In this document: positions 51,467-60,419 of the stretch, in pieces
Layout: each line of letters opens with the position of its first letter
Numbering within the stretch: position 1 is the stretch's first letter
Assembly: GCA_037138595.1 (NCBI GenBank)
Contig: JBAXIB010000004.1
Coordinates: 73,594 to 137,593 of the forward strand
Source: UBA4742 sp037138595
Lineage (GTDB): Bacteria; Actinomycetota; Acidimicrobiia; Acidimicrobiales; Acidimicrobilacustridaceae
DNA: 64,000 bases
Direction of reading: 5' to 3'
The notes under the pieces: model-generated
Databases searched by the model: none
The model's input: only the letters and a program-made list of their open reading frames with translations
What the model was told of the DNA's origin: nothing
Program-made: the position numbers and the translations under genes

Positions 51467-54175
51467 ATGACTCGAGAGGTGTTCATTGTCCCCCACACCC
51501 ACTGGGATCGCGAGTGGTACGAGCCGTTCCAGACTTTCCGCCTGCGTTTGGTCGACCTGCTTGATGACTTAGTGCCACGCCTCGAAGCCGATCCGTCGTA
51601 TCGACATTTTCTTCTCGACGGACAGATGGCCGTCGTCGATGACTATCTGGCCATTCGGCCTGAAGCCGAACCGGTGCTCCGGCGACTAGCCGGCACTGGT
51701 CGTCTGGCCATGGGGCCGTGGTACATCCTCATGGACGAATTTTTGGTGTCGGGCGAAACAATGATTCGTAACTTGCAACTTGGTCTTGAGCGAGCCGCAG
51801 CGTTCGGCGGTGCCATGCCGGTTGGTTATTTGCCCGACATGTTCGGCCACATCGCACAGATGCCACAGATCCTGACCCAATTCGGATTCGATCAGGCGGT
51901 TGTCTGGCGTGGAGTTCCACGAGCGATGTCGACGCCTGCGTTTTGGTGGGAAGCACCCGATTCATCAACCGTGCGCGCCCAATACCTACCTGAGGGCTAC
52001 GGGAACGGGGCGTCGTTGCCAACTGACGCCGACGAACTCGTCGCCATGATCACACGATTTGAAACCACCTATGGTGCACTCGCAGGCGGACCCGATGATG
52101 GACCACTGCTGTGGATGAACGGCACCGACCATCAAACGCCGAAGCCATGGCTCGGCCGAGTAATCGCCGAAGCCAACGATCGGCAAACCGACTATCACTT
52201 GCGGATCGCTCCACTTGCCGAGTACCTCGAAGTGGCAACGGTCGACGAACTTGACCGCGTAGTCGGGGAGCTTCGGTCCGGCGCTCGGGCGAACTTGCTG
52301 ATGGGGGTGGCATCGAACCGCACCGATGTTCGGCAAGCGGCGGCGATTGCCGAACGAGGTCTTGAACGTTTTGCCGAACCGCTCAACGCACTTTGGCAAT
52401 CGGCTGACCGTTGGCCAGCGGCACTCCTCGCCGAAGCGTGGCGTTTAGTCATCTTGAACTCCGCGCACGATTCGGTGTGCGCATGTTCGGCGGATGAAGT
52501 GTGTGACGCCGTCATGCATCGCTACACCGAAGCAAGACAGATCAGCGATGGCTTAACCCAACGAGCAGTTGCCGCGCTCGCAACCACGATCGGCGATCAA
52601 CGCCCCATCGCTGTAAACGCCTCAGCACGCGAGCGATCCGGACTCGTTGAGCTCACCATGACCGGTGACGGCCAAATCCCGGGAATGCAATTGCTTCGCC
52701 AATTCGACGCAGAACGAGTCATTGACGGAGTCACCTGTTCTGATTTACTGCCCATCGTCCAAGGTGCTCTTGACGGCTTTGACGACATCATCAGCGGCTC
52801 GGTGCAGATCGGCACCGATGGTGTCATCGACGTTCGCCTTGCCCGAGACCCTGCGACCCCCAGTGGCAAGTGGAACGGTCCCGTGCGCGCCTCGTTGACC
52901 GAACTGGCGAAAAGTCAACCGAACGATCCTGCGCGCTTCACCATTACCCGGCCTGCCGGTCGACGGATGCTGATTCGGATCGCCGATGTTCCCGGGTTCG
53001 GGTGGCGGGCCATCGACGTGCCTGACAGTTCGGAACGTTCGGGCAACGTTGATGCCGGTCTTTTGCCATCCACTATTCCGGTTTCTGCCCGAGCGGGGGT
53101 GCTTTCGAACGGACTCGTCACCGTTGAAGTTCATGGCCAAGACGCCACGTTTTCGATCGACGGGCATAGCGGGCTCGGTCAACTCGTTGATGACGGCGAC
53201 ATCGGTGACACCTACAACTATTGCCCGCCCACTCACGACGTCGTCGTTCAGCGTCCGCGATCGGTCAACGTCGAGACGGTGGAATCTGGCCCGCTTCGTG
53301 GCCGGCTCGTCGTGCACGCAACCTACGAATGGCCCGAGCGAGTCGTTGACCAAAGCCGAGTCGGAGACCGTGTCGTGGTTGTCACAACGACCATCGAATT
53401 ACTCGCGGGAGAACGTCTTGTCCGAGTGAGTCACCACCTCAACAACCACTGCCGCGACCACCGCCTGCGGGCATGGTTTCCGCTTCCCGAGCCGGCGAGA
53501 AACTCGATTGCCGAATGCGCTTTCGCAACTGTCACACGGGGACTCATCGCAGAAGGCGGACCGACTGAAGCTCCACTCGCGACGTTTCCATCTCGGCGTT
53601 TCGTTCAAGCTGGCGGCCTGACCGTCGTGCATGAGGGGCTGACCGAATACGAATTGCTCAACGTCACGGTGCCAAGCGATGCGCCTCCTCATTCATCGAC
53701 GTTGGCCCTTACCTTGCTGCGCTGCACAGGCATGTTGTCGCAAGGCCCAATGTCGACGCGACCACTTCCTGCCGGTCCAACGCTGGCGATCGAAGGTCCG
53801 CAAATGGCCGGTCCGCAAACCGTTCGCTACGCAGTTCAGGTCGGTGACGCAGATCCATATGCACTCGTCGACGACGCGTTCGTACCGCTCCTCGTGACGT
53901 CGCCAATCGTCGATGTCAATCAAGCGCAGGCCAGTGACGAATCTGCCGCCGACCACGGATCAGCGCTCACGATCAGCGGTGCCGAAGTGTCGTCGGTGAC
54001 ACAAGTCGGTGGCCAAATTCAACTACGAGTTTGGAATCCATCTGACGTTACGACGACGGTCACTATCCAAGGTCGATCGGGATGGCTCGTTGACCTCCGC
54101 GGATCAACAATTGGTCCATTCGATTCGACATTTCTACTCGCACCGTGGCGGATCGCTACCGCAATCTTGACCTAA
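51467..54175 (+). CDS. GH38 alpha-mannosidase
   Basis: This is 902 residues from ATG 51467 (MTREVFIVPHTHWDREW), with TACGCT exactly 6 nt upstream; a longer in-frame extension is Arg-rich and rejected. GH38 zinc ligands appear in PHTHWDREW (H10, H12? with D14) and the nucleophile D124 in GYLPDMFGHIAQM; the C-terminal beta-sandwich lobe follows. The family hydrolyses alpha-mannosides using Zn or another divalent metal. No signal peptide is present, so it acts in the cytosol on imported or internal mannosides, as in MngB-type enzymes. It is divergent from an orphan SBP gene. Confidence 0.9.
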   Translation: MTREVFIVPHTHWDREWYEPFQTFRLRLVDLLDDLVPRLEADPSYRHFLLDGQMAVVDDYLAIRPEAEPVLRRLAGTGRLAMGPWYILMDEFLVSGETMIRNLQLGLERAAAFGGAMPVGYLPDMFGHIAQMPQILTQFGFDQAVVWRGVPRAMSTPAFWWEAPDSSTVRAQYLPEGYGNGASLPTDADELVAMITRFETTYGALAGGPDDGPLLWMNGTDHQTPKPWLGRVIAEANDRQTDYHLRIAPLAEYLEVATVDELDRVVGELRSGARANLLMGVASNRTDVRQAAAIAERGLERFAEPLNALWQSADRWPAALLAEAWRLVILNSAHDSVCACSADEVCDAVMHRYTEARQISDGLTQRAVAALATTIGDQRPIAVNASARERSGLVELTMTGDGQIPGMQLLRQFDAERVIDGVTCSDLLPIVQGALDGFDDIISGSVQIGTDGVIDVRLARDPATPSGKWNGPVRASLTELAKSQPNDPARFTITRPAGRRMLIRIADVPGFGWRAIDVPDSSERSGNVDAGLLPSTIPVSARAGVLSNGLVTVEVHGQDATFSIDGHSGLGQLVDDGDIGDTYNYCPPTHDVVVQRPRSVNVETVESGPLRGRLVVHATYEWPERVVDQSRVGDRVVVVTTTIELLAGERLVRVSHHLNNHCRDHRLRAWFPLPEPARNSIAECAFATVTRGLIAEGGPTEAPLATFPSRRFVQAGGLTVVHEGLTEYELLNVTVPSDAPPHSSTLALTLLRCTGMLSQGPMSTRPLPAGPTLAIEGPQMAGPQTVRYAVQVGDADPYALVDDAFVPLLVTSPIVDVNQAQASDESAADHGSALTISGAEVSSVTQVGGQIQLRVWNPSDVTTTVTIQGRSGWLVDLRGSTIGPFDSTFLLAPWRIATAILT

Positions 54176-54192
54176 AACTTGAACTGCGCGAC

Positions 54193-55812
54193 CTACTCTC
54201 GATCTTTTTCTCGCTTCTTGCGTTTGGTTTTCCGCTTCGCTTTGCGCCGAGCATCGCGTTGAGTCGCCGCTGCTTTACGGTCCGCTTTTTCCGCCACCAA
54301 CGCCACTTTTCGATCGGCCTCGTCGTTGGCCTTTCGAGATTGCGCTTCAGCGTCTAAAAGCAGCAGTTCGATTCGTCGATGGGCATCGGCTTCGATTTCC
54401 TCAACCTTGCGTCGCGCGATGTCTTCGACCTCAAGCACGTGCTGTGCTGCTTCGAGATCAAGCAACTCGACCCGGCGGTGCGCGTCGTCCTCAAGCTGGC
54501 GCAAACGGCGCGAAGAATCGATGTCAGCCAGCAATTCGACCTGCAAGTCATGGTCAATATCTGCGTCTAACACCGCGTCGGTTATCGCCTCGAGTTGTTC
54601 GGTGGTTGGATCATCGGCATAGCCGTCTAATCCAGCGTCTTGACCGTCGACGAATTCGCTCACCTGGTCGAATACCGGACGAGCCGTCATGGACAAGGTA
54701 AAGGTCTCACGTGCTGCACGGCGTTGGCGTTCCGCCCTGAATGGCTGCTCAGTCGGATCGCCAAATGACCGCATTGTCCACAGCCGCATGCGTCCGATGT
54801 CTTTCAAGTACGTCGAACGAAGACTCTTGAACACAAAATGTGGATCACCGACGATCGCATCATGCACATCGGGACTCACCACCACCGCGCCCGGAAACGC
54901 CACATTCACAATTCGGCTGGCCAAGTTGACGACCGAGCCGTAGACGTCGCCATCGCGTTCGAGCACCCGCCCGCTGGCTAATCCAACCCGCACCTCGGAC
55001 AGATGTTCAGCGTCGCGGTAAGCCGCCGACAACTCCAGCGCCAACGTTGCGCCGCTGCGAACATCATCAGTCATAAACATGACTTCGTCGCCGATCATCT
55101 TCACGACGCGCCCATCGTGTCGAGACGTCAAGTCATATGCAATCGCTTCGAACTGTCCTACGACCTCAGCGAGTTGATGTTCTGGGAGTTCTTGCGTCTG
55201 AGCAGTGAAACCGACAAGGTCGGCAAAGCCGATGCAGACGACTTCACCCTCATCGGCATTTGCTCGAACGATGCGACGGCGAACCGCTGCGCCTAAATGA
55301 CGGCGCCAGACCCGATCCATGATGTTGGGAATCAACGGCAGGATTTGGGCACCTCGCAACGCAGATAAATCGACAGTCTCGGGTGGGAGTCCCTCTTTTT
55401 CGCGAGCAGAGGCCTGGGCATTGGCGGACTCAACTAACGCCGATGCAATGCGGGCAAGCGACGAGCCAATCACCCGCGACATCTGCAGCGCTATGTCGGT
55501 TTCAAGTGCGCCCTCATTGATGAGCCGCACCACATCGGTGAGCATGTCGACGTCGGATGCGGTGAAAAGTTGCTCACCTGGCCGAGGGTCAGGAAAACCC
55601 AATGCTCGCCAAAACGCCCGCAACAACCCCGAGTCCAATCCCGACCGTGCCGAAACTTCGATGAGGTCGAATTCGGGATGTTCGTCGATGACGGTGTACT
55701 CGAGCGCAAGGATTTGCAGCGTGCCGTCCGCGAGAGCCTGATCGACGACGGCCGCTGGCACGCCCAATGCCAACACGGTTTCGCGCAGCGGATCAGCGGA
55801 TGAGTCGGTCAC
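54193..55812 (-). CDS. Class III adenylate/guanylate cyclase with long charged C-terminal tail
   Basis: This 539-residue protein has an N-terminal helical domain (about 1-175) resembling the regulatory domain of mycobacterial Rv1264-type cyclases, then the catalytic domain: metal Asp D198 in GFADLVGFT and D242 in KMIGDEVMF, K238 and D289 for base recognition, N296 and R300 of VVNLASR. These are the residues of an active enzyme; the K/D pair predicts ATP. After about residue 395 comes a coiled-coil tail with repeated DDAHRRVELLDLEA-type heptads ending KAKRKTKRKKREKDRE, which is strongly basic. The start ATG overlaps the stop of the upstream gene (ATGA). pH sensing is only inferred from the Rv1264 likeness. 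Confidence 0.86.
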   Translation of the reverse strand: MTDSSADPLRETVLALGVPAAVVDQALADGTLQILALEYTVIDEHPEFDLIEVSARSGLDSGLLRAFWRALGFPDPRPGEQLFTASDVDMLTDVVRLINEGALETDIALQMSRVIGSSLARIASALVESANAQASAREKEGLPPETVDLSALRGAQILPLIPNIMDRVWRRHLGAAVRRRIVRANADEGEVVCIGFADLVGFTAQTQELPEHQLAEVVGQFEAIAYDLTSRHDGRVVKMIGDEVMFMTDDVRSGATLALELSAAYRDAEHLSEVRVGLASGRVLERDGDVYGSVVNLASRIVNVAFPGAVVVSPDVHDAIVGDPHFVFKSLRSTYLKDIGRMRLWTMRSFGDPTEQPFRAERQRRAARETFTLSMTARPVFDQVSEFVDGQDAGLDGYADDPTTEQLEAITDAVLDADIDHDLQVELLADIDSSRRLRQLEDDAHRRVELLDLEAAQHVLEVEDIARRKVEEIEADAHRRIELLLLDAEAQSRKANDEADRKVALVAEKADRKAAATQRDARRKAKRKTKRKKREKDRE

Positions 55813-57788
55813 GAGAACGACTCGCCGGGATCGAGTGCCGGTTGAGCCGACACCTGCAAATCACTCGCCAGTCGACGTGCATTTGGTGCACTTAATAGCG
55901 CGTCACCACGCGCGTCGGTCGTGCGCCACGTTGGGTCAATCCCTGGCGCAGTCAGCACGGCTGGAGTAGTTCCCTCGTGCGGCACCAAATCCCACAACAA
56001 CGCCGGCCGTTCGCCATGCCAGCGCAGCGCAAACGAAATCATTCCCCAAGATGTCGGCGCATCGTGAACCTCTAGGCCCTGACCGAACCACTCTTCAGGC
56101 ACCAGCGAACAGAGCGCTAGACCAGTTTCGGTCTCGCGAATGATCAAGTCGCGCACAAACAACAATGCTTCGGCACCCGTGGGCCAATGATGACCATCGC
56201 CACGCGACCCGCCACCGGTTCTCGGGTTTACTACTTCGGGCCAAACCCCGGTCGGTGACATGACTGATCGCGCCCAAGCGAAACGGTCCAGCGCGATCGA
56301 CGCGCTGTTTGCGAGTTCGCGACGAGCGCGCTGCAAAGTTGCCTGTGGACTTAGGCCGGCATAAGCAATCAGATCGACATCGGCAAACCCGACAACGTCG
56401 CGAACTTCCCGTGCGGGGAGACGATCCTTCACCATGCCAGCGCGAGTGGCGTAGGTGCGAGCATCCTCCGCGACTTCTGGCTGACCAATCGCAGCCAACG
56501 CCTCGGCAATAGTTTGCAGACCGCGCATCGACCACTCAAGTGCCTCAATCGACCAGCGCATGCGCGAACGACGAGCATGGATCGAAGTATCGATCCATCG
56601 CGCCGCTTTGGCGATTGGGCCAACGAGCCGTTCCACGAGTTCGTGATCGCGAGTGAGTTGCCAATGTTCGCCAATCGCAACCAGCGCCGCACCGGCCGAT
56701 CCGGGCTCGGCAGATGCATTCGGAAATGAGCCATTGAGCTGTTGCTGATCGGGGATTATCTCGAGCACCCGACGAACTTCATCATGGAATCCGTAGCGAC
56801 CGAGTGCTCCCAGGACAACGGCCGCGTCGGGCCAGCTCATCGATTCGGTTGCTGTTGACTGCGGCCAACCAGCGAGTTCGTCACCAGCAACTGCCAGCAG
56901 CATCATGCGACGGCCGACATCGACAAGCGACTCCAGCGCAGGCTCAGGAAGGGTGAACCCGAGGCCACGGCGTGTCTGAATTTCCCAACCCTTGGCGACT
57001 TGCTCCGCGCTCGGTAATGCAGTGGGAAATGTCACGCCAGTAATGCGCGTGCTTCGGCGGCGATCCAAGCGACTTCGACGCGGCCGGGCCGAAACAGTAA
57101 GAGGCATCACGACCCGGACTATCGCGGTATGCGGCAGCGGAAAAATCACTGCGGCCTGCCCTAATCCCTCCGGTGACTGAAATGGTTCAAAACTCGACAA
57201 TGCCTCACCGCCGAAAACCGTCGTTGAAACATCGCCAACCGGCTCCCCCGCGGCGCGTGCGGGAACTTTCGCCATCAAGAGACCCGGCTCGCGGTTGACC
57301 AACAGCGTTGACCCATCAAGTTCGACATCGCGCACCGACGCTTGGCCAACTGGATTCACCGGAACCACGGCCAGCGCCAGCGCGAACGGAACCGACGACT
57401 GATTCTCGACTTCAACCACCACGAAATCTTGCCCCAACGAGTTTTCTGCAGCGGCGTGAATCGCGTAAACGCGTTCCACTGCTTCACCGCCAGGGATCCG
57501 CATCAATGTCTCGACAACTGGAGCGTCAGCAACGAGGCGTTGTCGCACGCCAACCTCACGGCTGGGTGTGTGCCACCGGTCATCAGCGCCTACCCACCAA
57601 TCGAGTGACCAGCCTGCCGCGGTAGTGACCAACCCGCGAGGGTCAACAATCGCTCGCGCCGAAGAGGTCAAGGTTCCGACCATGGTCCAACTGCGATGAG
57701 TGACATTTTGTGGCATCACTTCGACCGCGCTCGGCACAAAATCAGGGCCACCGACTGACTGCTGACGGTCTAACCAATACGGATCCAT
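55809..57788 (-). CDS. Six-hairpin-glycosidase-like protein, unknown substrate
   Basis: This 659-residue protein has a beta-rich N-terminal part (about 1-250) and then an Ala/Leu-rich helical second half with AGWPQSTATESMSWPDAAVVLGALGRYGFHDEVRRVLEII, QQQLNGSFPN and AARWID, the rhythm of an (alpha/alpha)6 toroid like GH15/GH65-type enzymes. Catalytic Glu residues cannot be placed with certainty, so it may be a binding or sensing protein. It starts 1 nt after the gpsA stop and ends inside the cyclase start, so the three genes form one operon. There is no signal peptide. Confidence 0.65.
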   Translation of the reverse strand: MDPYWLDRQQSVGGPDFVPSAVEVMPQNVTHRSWTMVGTLTSSARAIVDPRGLVTTAAGWSLDWWVGADDRWHTPSREVGVRQRLVADAPVVETLMRIPGGEAVERVYAIHAAAENSLGQDFVVVEVENQSSVPFALALAVVPVNPVGQASVRDVELDGSTLLVNREPGLLMAKVPARAAGEPVGDVSTTVFGGEALSSFEPFQSPEGLGQAAVIFPLPHTAIVRVVMPLTVSARPRRSRLDRRRSTRITGVTFPTALPSAEQVAKGWEIQTRRGLGFTLPEPALESLVDVGRRMMLLAVAGDELAGWPQSTATESMSWPDAAVVLGALGRYGFHDEVRRVLEIIPDQQQLNGSFPNASAEPGSAGAALVAIGEHWQLTRDHELVERLVGPIAKAARWIDTSIHARRSRMRWSIEALEWSMRGLQTIAEALAAIGQPEVAEDARTYATRAGMVKDRLPAREVRDVVGFADVDLIAYAGLSPQATLQRARRELANSASIALDRFAWARSVMSPTGVWPEVVNPRTGGGSRGDGHHWPTGAEALLFVRDLIIRETETGLALCSLVPEEWFGQGLEVHDAPTSWGMISFALRWHGERPALLWDLVPHEGTTPAVLTAPGIDPTWRTTDARGDALLSAPNARRLASDLQVSAQPALDPGESFS

Positions 57789-57789
57789 G

Positions 57790-58860
57790 TCAGGCCCGCT
57801 GACTCGGGTCGGTCACCGGAGAATCGCCGAACGACACAGACGCTGAGGTCTCGCGGGGACTCGCACCCGCGAGCTCGTGACCATACGTGCGACCCAACAG
57901 ACCTTGATAGGCCTGCTCCGCGGTGTGAGCTTCGTACAACACCCCGTAGACCTCTTCGGCGATCGGCATTTCGATTCGGTGTTGCGCTGCGAGTTCCATC
58001 ACAACCGCTGCGGTCTTGACCCCCTCAGCGACCATATGCATCGTGTCGATAATCTCGTCAATGGTGCGACCTTGACCAAGCTGTTCTCCGACATAGCGAT
58101 TACGACTTTGCGTCGAGATGCACGTTGCAACCAGATCGCCCATGCCAGCCAGTCCGCTGAATGTTGAACTATCTCCGCCCATGGCAACGCCGAGGCGAGT
58201 GAGTTCGGCGAGGCCTCGAGTAATCACGGCCGAGCGAGTGTTGTCGCCGGTTCCCAGACCATCTGCCATACCTGATGCAATCGCCATGACATTTTTGAGC
58301 GCACCGGCGACCTCGCATCCAACGATGTCGGAATTGGTATAGACCCGAAAGAGTTGATTGGCGAACACTGCTTGCAGTTTCTCGGCAATGGTGTCGTCGC
58401 TCATCGCGAGCACGGCCGCGGCCGCATCGCCAGCCAAGATTTCTTTCGCCAGATTCGGTCCAGTCAACACGCCATAGGGGTGACCCGGAAGGACTTCGTT
58501 GATGATTTGGGTCATGCGCAGGCGGGTGCCTTGCTCAAGCCCTTTGGTCAGGCTCACGATGGGCACCCAGGGCCGGAGGTGCTCCGAAACCTGCTCGAGC
58601 GTCGAACGGAACCCGTGACTGGGCACCCCGACCACCAACAGATCGGCTTGGTTAACCGCGTCGGAAATAGCATCGGTGGCCCGCAGTTCCGTGTGCAACT
58701 CGAAGCCAGGCAGGTACCGGCTATTGGTGTGATCGCTCGAAATTTCAGTCGCGACAGCAGGGTCGCGCGCCCACAGAATGGTCGGCGTATTTTGAGCCAA
58801 TAGGTGAGCGACCGTGGTGCCCCACGAACCCGCGCCCATCACCGCTGCGCAGATCTCCAT
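57790..58860 (-). CDS. gpsA: NAD(P)H-dependent glycerol-3-phosphate dehydrogenase
   Basis: This 356-residue protein has the Rossmann motif GAGSWGTTVAHLLA at the N-terminus, the SLTKGLE and GPNLAKEI motifs, and CEVAGALKNVMAIASGMADGL with the catalytic Lys and ASP/GEN-like residues, all typical of GpsA. It reduces dihydroxyacetone phosphate to sn-glycerol-3-phosphate for phospholipid synthesis. The ATG has TAGGGT exactly 6 nt upstream on the minus strand. The C-terminus is extended by about 25 residues beyond the usual family end. It leads the operon with the six-hairpin-like and cyclase genes. Confidence 0.93.
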   Translation of the reverse strand: MEICAAVMGAGSWGTTVAHLLAQNTPTILWARDPAVATEISSDHTNSRYLPGFELHTELRATDAISDAVNQADLLVVGVPSHGFRSTLEQVSEHLRPWVPIVSLTKGLEQGTRLRMTQIINEVLPGHPYGVLTGPNLAKEILAGDAAAAVLAMSDDTIAEKLQAVFANQLFRVYTNSDIVGCEVAGALKNVMAIASGMADGLGTGDNTRSAVITRGLAELTRLGVAMGGDSSTFSGLAGMGDLVATCISTQSRNRYVGEQLGQGRTIDEIIDTMHMVAEGVKTAAVVMELAAQHRIEMPIAEEVYGVLYEAHTAEQAYQGLLGRTYGHELAGASPRETSASVSFGDSPVTDPSQRA

Positions 58861-58866
58861 GGCGCC

Positions 58867-58876
58867 ACCCTAGACT
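58867..58876. promoter_or_regulatory. Overlapping divergent leaderless -10 elements of gpsA and cofC
   Basis: The 22-bp region between the two start codons contains ACCCTAGACT. Reading rightward, TAGACT (58871-58876) is 6 nt before cofC GTG; reading leftward, TAGGGT (complement of 58867-58872) is 6 nt before gpsA ATG. Both -10 hexamers share the same central TA base pairs. Both spacings equal those of other leaderless starts in this window. Confidence 0.65.
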
Positions 58877-58882
58877 TCGGTT

Positions 58883-59497
58883 GTGTCCAGCCGCTCCGTC
58901 GCCGTGCTGGTACCCGTCAAGGCGTTTGACCAGGCCAAAGTTCGACTGGCAGGGGCACTTGATGCATCTGCACGCGCCAGTCTCGCCAAGTCGATGGCAG
59001 CCGCAGTCGTTCGCGCCGCGGCTCCACTTGCCGTGTCGATCGTCTGCGACGACGATGCCGTGGCTTCGTGGGCTGGCAGCCTCGGCGCATCGGTGATCTG
59101 GTGTCCCGGTCGAGGCCTCAATGGAGCTGTCGCCGACGGCGTCGCCCACCTTGGTTCCATCGGTATCAAGCGGGTGATCGTCGCCCATGCCGATCTGCCC
59201 CATGCGCTGGACCTCACCTGGGTTGCCGATTTCGACGGGATAACGCTGGTCCCGGATCGACACGATGACGGCACGAATGTCATCAGTTGTGAGACCGACT
59301 GCGGATTTACCTTTGCTTATGGTGCGGGATCGTTTGCCCGACATAGTGCTGAAGGCGAACGCCTTGGACTGCCCTTGCGAGTTGTGCGCGAGCCTCGCCT
59401 AGGCTGGGATATCGACTTACCCGCCGACCTTGCCACCCCATCGTGGCTCGATCATTCCGACGGCACCGGCGACGTTCGCCGGCCCGGCCAGACCTAG
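58883..59497 (+). CDS. cofC: 2-phospho-L-lactate guanylyltransferase (coenzyme F420 biosynthesis)
   Basis: This 204-residue protein starts at GTG 58883. It has the nucleotidyltransferase start VAVLVPVKAFDQAKVRLAG, VVSDDD-like IVCDDDAVAS, GLNGAVADGVAHL, the acidic HADLPHA and LVPDRHDDGTNV, and SFARHSAEGERLGLP, matching CofC/FbiD. It forms the pyrophosphate-activated lactyl or phosphoenolpyruvyl precursor of F420. The three F420-dependent LLM proteins encoded in the window agree with an F420-producing organism. Its promoter overlaps that of gpsA. Confidence 0.88.
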   Translation: MSSRSVAVLVPVKAFDQAKVRLAGALDASARASLAKSMAAAVVRAAAPLAVSIVCDDDAVASWAGSLGASVIWCPGRGLNGAVADGVAHLGSIGIKRVIVAHADLPHALDLTWVADFDGITLVPDRHDDGTNVISCETDCGFTFAYGAGSFARHSAEGERLGLPLRVVREPRLGWDIDLPADLATPSWLDHSDGTGDVRRPGQT

Positions 59498-59519
59498 ATC
59501 GAAGATCTGCCGTGATCCG

Positions 59520-60257
59520 ATGAGTTCTTTGAGCACGAACCTTTCGACCCCAGCAATTGCCCTCGCAATTGGCGCGCATCCCGACGATGTTGAATTTCAA
59601 GCCGGTGCCACGCTTGCTAAGTGGGCGGCTAATGGATGCATCGTCCACCACATGATCCTGACCGATGGATCAAAAGGAACGTGGAACGTCGACGAAGATA
59701 TACCGGCGCTGGTTGCGACTCGGCAGGCCGAACAGCGATCAGCGGCCCATGCGTTGGGAACGACCGGTGAGGTCGTCATGCTCGGCGAGGTCGATGGCGA
59801 ACTTCAATCGGGTCAAGCTCAGCTCGAACGAGTTGCGTATTGGATTCGCAAGCTTCGGCCAACAGTGGTGCTCGGCCACGACCCGTGGCAGCGGTATCGG
59901 CTGCATCCCGACCATCGCCACGCCGGGTGGCTGACCGTCGACGGCGTGGTTGCGGCCCGCGATCCATTCTTTTTCCCGCACCAAGACGTGCCCCACCACC
60001 GGCCCGACGTCATCGCTTTGTTTGAAGCGGATCAGCCTGACCACGTCGAAGATGTCACTGGTTTTGAAGCGGCAAAGCTCGCGGCATTGCTCGAACACCG
60101 CAGCCAATTCGAAACCACAATGGCGATCGAGGGCGATGAGCATGCCGGTGAACAAATCCAGGCGTTCCGCGATCGGATCTTTGACGACATGCGACGTCAC
60201 GGTGAGTCGGAAGGCTTCGAATTCGCCGAATCGTTCAAGCTTTTGAACGATGTTTGA
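59520..60257 (+). CDS. PIG-L/LmbE-family deacetylase
   Basis: This is 245 residues from ATG 59520. The zinc motif reads GAHPDDVEFQAG and the second site RLHPDHRHAG, typical for PIG-L deacetylases. The middle GEVDGELQSGQAQLERVAYWIRKLRPTVVLGHDPWQRYRL matches family members that act on GlcNAc-type substrates such as MshB-like or bacillithiol-type enzymes. It is shorter than the Mca protein of this window and lacks its inserts, so it is a distinct paralogue; the substrate is unknown. It lies 22 bp after cofC, probably in the same operon, and is followed by a hairpin. Confidence 0.84.
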   Translation: MSSLSTNLSTPAIALAIGAHPDDVEFQAGATLAKWAANGCIVHHMILTDGSKGTWNVDEDIPALVATRQAEQRSAAHALGTTGEVVMLGEVDGELQSGQAQLERVAYWIRKLRPTVVLGHDPWQRYRLHPDHRHAGWLTVDGVVAARDPFFFPHQDVPHHRPDVIALFEADQPDHVEDVTGFEAAKLAALLEHRSQFETTMAIEGDEHAGEQIQAFRDRIFDDMRRHGESEGFEFAESFKLLNDV

Positions 60258-60289
60258 GCGGTTTGACCCAATCCGGAGGCAAAACCGCT
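60257..60289 (+). terminator. Hairpin at the end of the PIG-L gene
   Basis: AGCGGTTT (60257-60264) and AAACCGCT (60282-60289) form a perfect 8-bp stem with a 17-nt loop directly after the stop codon. No U-run follows. It is the most likely transcription end of the cofC/PIG-L unit. Confidence 0.4.
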
Positions 60290-60419
60290 GAAGTTCTGCT
60301 GAAATCTGGCCGATTCGTTTGACTATCGCCGATTCGCGAAGGAACCTTGCCACGCAGGGCGGGGGCGTGACCACCGAACTCACAATTTCCACGAGCAATC
60401 GATTGGCACAAGCAAAGAC

